Assembly: GCA_907163375.1 (NCBI GenBank)
Contig: CAJQUW010012889.1
Span: forward strand, 372,001 to 436,000
DNA from: Prostheceraeus crozeri
Taxonomy: Eukaryota > Platyhelminthes > Polycladida > Euryleptidae
Direction: 5' to 3'
Length of the DNA stretch: 64,000 nt
This document shows positions 58,294 through 64,000 of this stretch, piece after piece. A program made the position numbers and the translations under genes. Every line of letters begins with the position of its first letter. Within the stretch, counting starts at the first letter, position 1. The notes below the pieces were generated by a model. The model was not told where the DNA came from, did no database searches, and saw only the letters and a program-made list of their open reading frames with translations.

Positions 58294-59746
58294 TTTGCTC
58301 ATTGAAATTAGTTTTCGAGAATTTGAATTGTTTTGCTCATTTGATTTTGCTATTTAATCATCACAAGTGTTTGTTTGGTCATTCGATATAGTTTAATTTT
58401 CTTGATTTCAAAAAATACTTTTGCATTTTTAACACCATGATTTTAATTTTTAAATCTTGTGTCATCATATGTTTACTTAAGCAGATATACCGTTTTGCTT
58501 GCACTTGCCAAAGTATATGAAAAACAAATAGAGAGAGACAAACATTTCATTGCTCTCAAAAATGTGAAATGCGCTGTTGATGTGGATGATTTTGCGTCAT
58601 TAGTAGTTCGCATGAGTAGGTCTACTAATGAAATTGACGACCGTGAACCGCTTCCTATAAGTCTCCTATAAGGCCCGTGTGAAAGATCTCATTGAGTTAA
58701 ATTGCTCCAATGTCACGCTTGGATTATCTATGTCACCGAAATCAAAAATTCTTTGTGCAACCTACGGGAAGATTTCGATCTGTTTTAAAAAATACATATA
58801 GCACGAATTAATAAAATAGTTATGAGTTTGATAGAATTTCTGTGATCTCAATTGTCTTATTATTAAGTGAGATTTCGTAATGTGTAGATATAGAACAATT
58901 GCATTATCGCATTGCAAAATTATGACGCAAACTTCGCTTGGGTAGTTAAAGTAATTTCTGATGCATCCGCTCTCATGTCAAAGGTAATCCAAGTATATGG
59001 CGTTGAAGCAGTATAGTCTCAGTGTGCTATCTCTTTTGAGAGCTGAGAGTTGACTTTTTGGGGTTTGCAATGCTGCAAATTTTGAATTTCCGTAATTTGC
59101 ATCAAGCATCTAGAATGGAGTTTTCCGATACCCTCTGAGGGCAATCTTTTCACATGTGTTGAGAAGTGATTGAATTTGAGTATAACAATGTGCAGCATGA
59201 AGTTCACTATCGTAAGCTTCAGTGGTACTCATGCGATCCACTGACGTCGCTAAGATAGTTCCATGTCAACATCTTATACTGTACATGCATGAATATGGTA
59301 AAACTCTAACTGTAAGTTCTATTTCACTTTTCTGATAAGTACTAAACGACTATTTCTTTTCAAACATGCATGCATTGTTGCAGAAAATTCTTCAGTACTT
59401 ATGAGTCCACAGCTCAGCTTAGCGAGAAACATGAATTCAACATAATCGCCATGGTCTGTGGGCTTATATAAGCGGGCATGCGTTATTTCAAAATTTAGAA
59501 AATTGAATCAGATAAAGCGACCAAACGACCTAAATCTAATGACTGTTCTAGAGTAAGTGTCGTGGCAGTTCAGAAACTTTATTCAAATCATACTATATGG
59601 TTTGTCTAAAATACTCCAATCCAATATGGTTTTACTAAAATACTGTATTAAGCAATCTAGCAAACAACAGTGGCTAAGTAATTAAATTAAATGAGCAAGA
59701 ACTTAAATCAATGACTAAACAACTTATTTTAGATCACAAGAGTTGC
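58294..59746. other. Nothing recognised
   Basis: A 70-codon frame at 58459-58671 (+), LAKVYEKQIERDKHFIALKN, has no family I know. Confidence 0.4.
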
Positions 59747-60456
59747 TACTCCGGCAGACACAGTGAGTTTCTGCAGGGAGCCAGGCCAAAAGTGAGATTT
59801 TCACAGAATTACGTTTACCCTATGCCTACTACAAATTTTCAGGCCTGCTGTGTTCTGCCTGGTTTCTCTTCTTGTCAGGCAGGATCAAAGAAATACGCAT
59901 GTTAATCCAATGGGGCGCAGATTGAAGTTTTTGGCAAAAATGAAACTTTTTATGTTTTCTTATGCTGAGTGAAAGTACTAAGTCTAAAGCCATGATTTTT
60001 GACATGGAATTTCCTCAGATCATTTCCTATCATGTTCAGGTACTTCTGTCTATGAGGCTAAATACATGTTGAATTGGCAAGCTTCTTATGTCGACAAGCT
60101 TTTTGCCAATTTGATGCGTATTTGACCACATTCTTGTATACATCGCCGATAAGAAGCGTGATAATAACACACAAACATGATAGGAAATGACCTGAAGACA
60201 TTCCATGTCAAAAATTATTACTCTAGAATTTTCACTCAATAGTAGAAAACACAGAGAATTTCATTTTAACAAAAAACTCCAATCTGCATCCCATTGTATT
60301 AAAATGTGCCTTTCTTTGATCGTGTTTGACAAGAAGAGGAACCAGGCAGAGCTCGATAGACGTGCAGATTTGTAGTAGGCACAGGATATGCGCATTCTGT
60401 GAAAGTTTCAGTTTCGGCCTCTTTCCCTGGAGAAAATCATTGTGGCTGCCGGACTG
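59747..60456. mobile_element. Long-TIR hairpin element, diverged copy
   Basis: Starts TACTCCGGCAGACACAGTGA and ends GTGGCTGCCGGACTG, with paired arms as in the 45392 copy but more mismatches. The central part differs. No clear target duplication. Confidence 0.75.
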
Positions 60457-61624
60457 TGTAGTGTAGCTAAATGTTGAATAAATGCCTATCACACGAAACA
60501 GGTCTAGCTATCCTTATTTTTTGTTCGCATTGATCATGCCGTCTTTTTTGCCTGCTGCGTATTTCTGCATCAAATACAGCATTGTGTTCTACACGTTGAA
60601 AAGATAAGATTACAACTAGTTTTGATTGATGATTTGTCGACTACAAAATTTGTTATGAAATTGTGTTAGTAATTAAGTTATAGGACAGAGAGCGCTGAAA
60701 GAATAAGCTATCAGCGTTCGACCTCCTCCACCAGCCGATATTGTTCGCAGTGGTCATGTCGAACGTACTGTGGTTTAAGTAATGTGAAGAAAGATCTTTC
60801 TGCATTCCAGTGGTGAGGAAGTATTGATTGTGGGATGAAGATATGTGATCGCTGTTTTCTCTATCTACATCGAACGTGTTGTTCAGGTACTATTTCAAAA
60901 AATTGTCTATTATCTTGTTCTAAGTCGCGCTGCTATGCTCGCAGACTAAACATCAATCGAGAAAGTTGCTTCTTTTTCTTTTGACGCACTACTTGTACAT
61001 TTTTGCATTTTATTCATATTAACTTTTCCAGATAGCCTCATCCACCGAAAGATGGGTATTCATGTGTTTGCGAGCCAAATGAATAGAATTTTGCGTATTT
61101 GCTCGCATATGTGCATATTTGCTCAATATGTTGTTGAATCGGCACAAAAAGATTGTAATTCTTCTTGTTAACAGAGGTCATTTTGTTAAAGATGGTGCCA
61201 CACTTATCTTGTGTAAACATATGAACTTGTCGCAACAGTTCAGAATTTTTTCATAAGGAGTTTTTTTGATCGTTGGTTGATTTTCCTGCTGACGAAACTA
61301 AAATGTGACTCACTGGTGTCGAGATTTGTGTTTGATAACATGTGTTTTTCGTTCGCCCATTGTTTTATGATAATTTTCAATTTGTGTGTTATGAAAAAAA
61401 TTGACTTTGTCTGGTTTCCCTGTGGGAGTGCTCATTAGTCCTGCTAAGGAGTACCTATCATTCTATGATTATGTAAACTTCTGAAATATTTGCATATATT
61501 TTTTACAACATTGCACATCATTTGGAATTATATGAAACCTTTACAATGAAAATAAAATTTTGTGTACTAATAAATTTGCTTTCTATGTATCTCTTGATGG
61601 TCTCTCTGGAACCGTTTATTTTAG
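60457..61624. other. Nothing recognised
   Basis: No gene or repeat identified. Confidence 0.4.
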
Positions 61625-61735
61625 TCCTCGTCTCTCAAGTATCAATGATAGAAACATCATTGATGATTACATAGCTCGGAATAGACAAAAATTAATTGAT
61701 CAGATGGGAATGCTAGGAAATAATTATAGGGAAAG
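61625..61735 (+). CDS. Candidate internal exon, unrecognised
   Basis: Bounded by a good acceptor (branch-like TGTACTAAT at 61563, then pyrimidines and TTTATTTTAG) and donor AAAG/GTAAT. One frame is open: PRLSSINDRNIIDDYIARNR then QKLIDQMGMLGNNYRE. The frame also stays open upstream of the acceptor for about 20 codons. I cannot name the family and see no partner exon. Confidence 0.35.
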
Positions 61736-61869
61736 GTAATCCTTTCCAATAGCAAAAAATTCTGTATCCGTAGTCTACTTATGTACTGAAATCAGTAGTG
61801 CAGTCTCACATGCGAAATTGTACGTGGCCATGCATTTTGCGGTGGAGCGAGCCAATAGGAATTCAGGAA

Positions 61870-62061
61870 TTGCATGAACTCACGGCAACACTCGCCACGA
61901 ATTCCCGTGCAATTGGCAACAATAGGGCGTGGCATGATAATGTTTAACAGCTGCATTCGTTCGTAGCGAGTGTTGGCCAGTCGTACTTCCTGGTGTTCAC
62001 TTTTGTTGCCAATGTTTCGTGGTGAGTTAGTGGCGACTTTGGTGGCGAGGCATTTACAGTG
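61870..62061. mobile_element. CACTGTAAA-type right end
   Basis: ...GGTGGCGAGGCATTTACAGTG followed by TA (62062-62063). Its inverse matches the left end at 43736 at 41 of the first 49 bases. Behind it are TTCGTGGTGAG, CGCCACGAATT and GGCAACA motifs as at the left end. Confidence 0.75.
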
Positions 62062-62063
62062 TA

Positions 62064-64000
62064 TGTAGAATTCATCAATTGTTTAGAAGTTAATCTAGTA
62101 CAAGCAAGCTATTCTCAAGTAGGCCTACAGGCCTATGAGATGAATTAAATTGCTGGATTCTTGACAAGGGGTAGTTGGAATAGCAGATAGAAACTGTGAA
62201 TCCACCACTCTACCACTGATGTCGAAACAGCCTGAAATTCGATAATTGAATTATCGAAGAAATCAAGCTAGCCTACTATTGAAATACTTTATCCTCGTCT
62301 ACATGGATAACTTGAGCAGATAATGCCGTTATCGGATAAGTCTAGTGCCTAATCGAGTACAAACATAAGCTCAAATGATAGATGTGAACCATTGTCTTCA
62401 CTAAGCTTGAAAAAATCTTCAGAAATCGAAGTTTGATTGGGAAAATGTAAAAGAAAAACTGGAAAACTAATTCACCAGGTCAATTAATGAAATTCACGAA
62501 AACAAGCTTTATAATGCATAATGTGCATGTTATAAATATATCATACCAGTTAGAAAAATTAATGTTACATATGGAGTTTACTGAAACTAGAATTGCTTTT
62601 CCTTCGTTGTTTAATTGAAACTTTGAAACGGTGAAATGAAAAGATAGGCCTGTATAATTAACCGAAACAGCGGTCAGTTCCCTAATGAGGCTCTCACCAG
62701 ATAATATTTTTCATTGAATAATTATGGGAATGAGAGTTATTATCGAACACGTTTGTACAAAACACAATACTTTCTTATGTCGACATTTCTCAACACTTAA
62801 AAATCCTAACACTATTCGCGATTTCACAGGAGCGACTAAATGGTCTGAAAAAATGCTTTTCTGGACATATTTAGCCGCACAAAATATGGTGCATAATAAC
62901 AATTTCAAATTTACAACTTTTGCGTTCAGTATAAAAATGGGTTGGAAGAACTCGGCATTCCCCAGTTCACAAGGAAGCGCACTATTTTGTTCACCGTCCA
63001 CGATAATATTCTGTAACCCCACTGACTACCTATTAATTACCGTAAGATATGACGAGTAGTCCGTACTCTTGGGACCATGATTCCCTATCTTTCACAAAGC
63101 GCGCCATCTGCTCTTTTTATAAATCAAATTCTCTCAGTCAATGCCGAAATGTTTGTCTGGTTATTCGCATTTTGGCACACTGTTGCCAGTATTTGTTGGT
63201 AATCTCCCCCACGTTTTCAAATTTGTCTAAAATCCTTAGAATTGAATCAGTCGTCACACAACTTCAGCTCCAAATTTTGAGATTATCTTCTATGCAAAAT
63301 TTTATCAAATCGGACAGGTGATTTTGAATTTTAGATTACAAATTTAAGTGCAACGATGTCAGCAACTTGATCTGACTTCGTCTGTTCGACGCATTATTGT
63401 TGTGTGCATTGTTCTCTCTCCCTCTCCGTCTCATCATTGCTGTCAAAAATCTTCCCATGACCACTACCCTACAACACATTTCTGAAGTTAAATATGGCAA
63501 ATGGAAAGGATGTGGTATGGGTTATTATACTTCATGAGTTGTCGCGACATAACTTTGTTGACCTACATGTAGTGCTACCTGCTCAGTGCTGAGACGATGT
63601 CAGGCACTGATCAAGTCGCTGACATCGCTACACTTCACGTTATCGTCCCTAATTCAAAAAACACTTGTCCGATTTGCATAAACATTTGCATGTGGTTAGA
63701 ACATATACTCAAATACTTGTATCTGAAGTTTTGTGATTTATTCGTTTAAACTGATGATTTTAGACAAATTTGAAAAGGTGGGGAGATGACCCATAAATAC
63801 CCGATTGATTACATACGAATGTTTTTTATTAATCAATATGGTACAAGCTCTCTTGAATAGCGGACTTGAAATCAGCAAAAGAAAAATTTAGTAAAATGAA
63901 TTATTATCTGAAAATGACGATCTATGGTTGTTAAATAATATGTAGGAGTAATGAATGAGCCTCCCCAATGAAAAAATAATTATCTAAATACAGCGTTGAG
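62064..64000. other. Nothing recognised
   Basis: Frames of 103 to 111 codons overlap on opposite strands at 62711-63059 with no known motif on either. No repeat shared with the rest of the window. Confidence 0.4.

Noticed and set aside
62711-63059. Overlapping 103- and 111-codon frames on opposite strands
   Set aside because: Neither has a recognisable motif, and mutual overlap gives no basis for choosing one.

Overview
This is an AT-rich piece of a metazoan nuclear genome. Genes are split by short-consensus spliceosomal introns, and most of the window is transposon debris on both strands. F-type lectin (FTP/fucolectin) and PAN/apple domains, Penelope-like retroelements, piggyBac, hAT, Tc1/mariner, pogo and CACTG-ended DNA transposons together suggest a marine invertebrate. 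I cannot name the species, and nothing in the window looks prokaryotic.

The one host gene I can assemble lies on the minus strand between about 37.2 and 18.3 kb. Five exons with canonical splice sites and matching phases join into one frame of 402 codons including the stop: 37060-33883, 25737-25441, 23122-22956, 18869-18743 and 18504-18317. They encode F-type lectin domain 1, a Thr-rich linker, F-type lectin domain 2 and a C-terminal PAN/apple domain, probably a secreted lectin. A complete piggyBac transposon (34129-36875, TTAA on both sides) sits inside the coding exon of domain 1. Its transposase is open and has all three catalytic Asp once a 69-bp intron carrying an in-frame stop is removed.

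Layout. 0.48-4.82 kb and 15.51-19.08 kb are the arms of a large inverted duplication. Each arm carries the last two lectin exons plus jockey/CR1-type reverse-transcriptase remnants. The loop between them holds two Penelope-like remnants (5.2-5.9 and 8.8-10.5 kb) and a CACTG-ended element (11.07-13.64 kb) with a rearranged Tc1 foldback nested inside. 20.1 kb holds a tiny LTR-retrotransposon relic with a tRNA-Lys primer-binding site. 22-25 kb has lectin exons, RT debris and a partial long-TIR element. 27.9-33.6 kb has pogo and piggyBac remnants, a 24-bp minisatellite fused in frame to a duplicated lectin leader, a second related minisatellite and a third Penelope-like end. 34-37 kb is the piggyBac-interrupted lectin exon. 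37.9-43.4 kb holds small hAT and other MITEs, a SINE and Tc1 debris. 43.7-62.1 kb is bounded by matching CACTG-type inverted ends. It contains a long-TIR hairpin element, non-LTR RT remnants, a pogo/Tigger relic, two mariner-type relics and an RTE-like RT split by an inverted-repeat insertion. Coding signal there is otherwise sparse.

Only the lectin and the 34.9-36.7 kb transposase look capable of making recognisable proteins. Everything else with protein similarity is truncated or frameshifted. All family calls rest on reading motifs by eye, with no database search.
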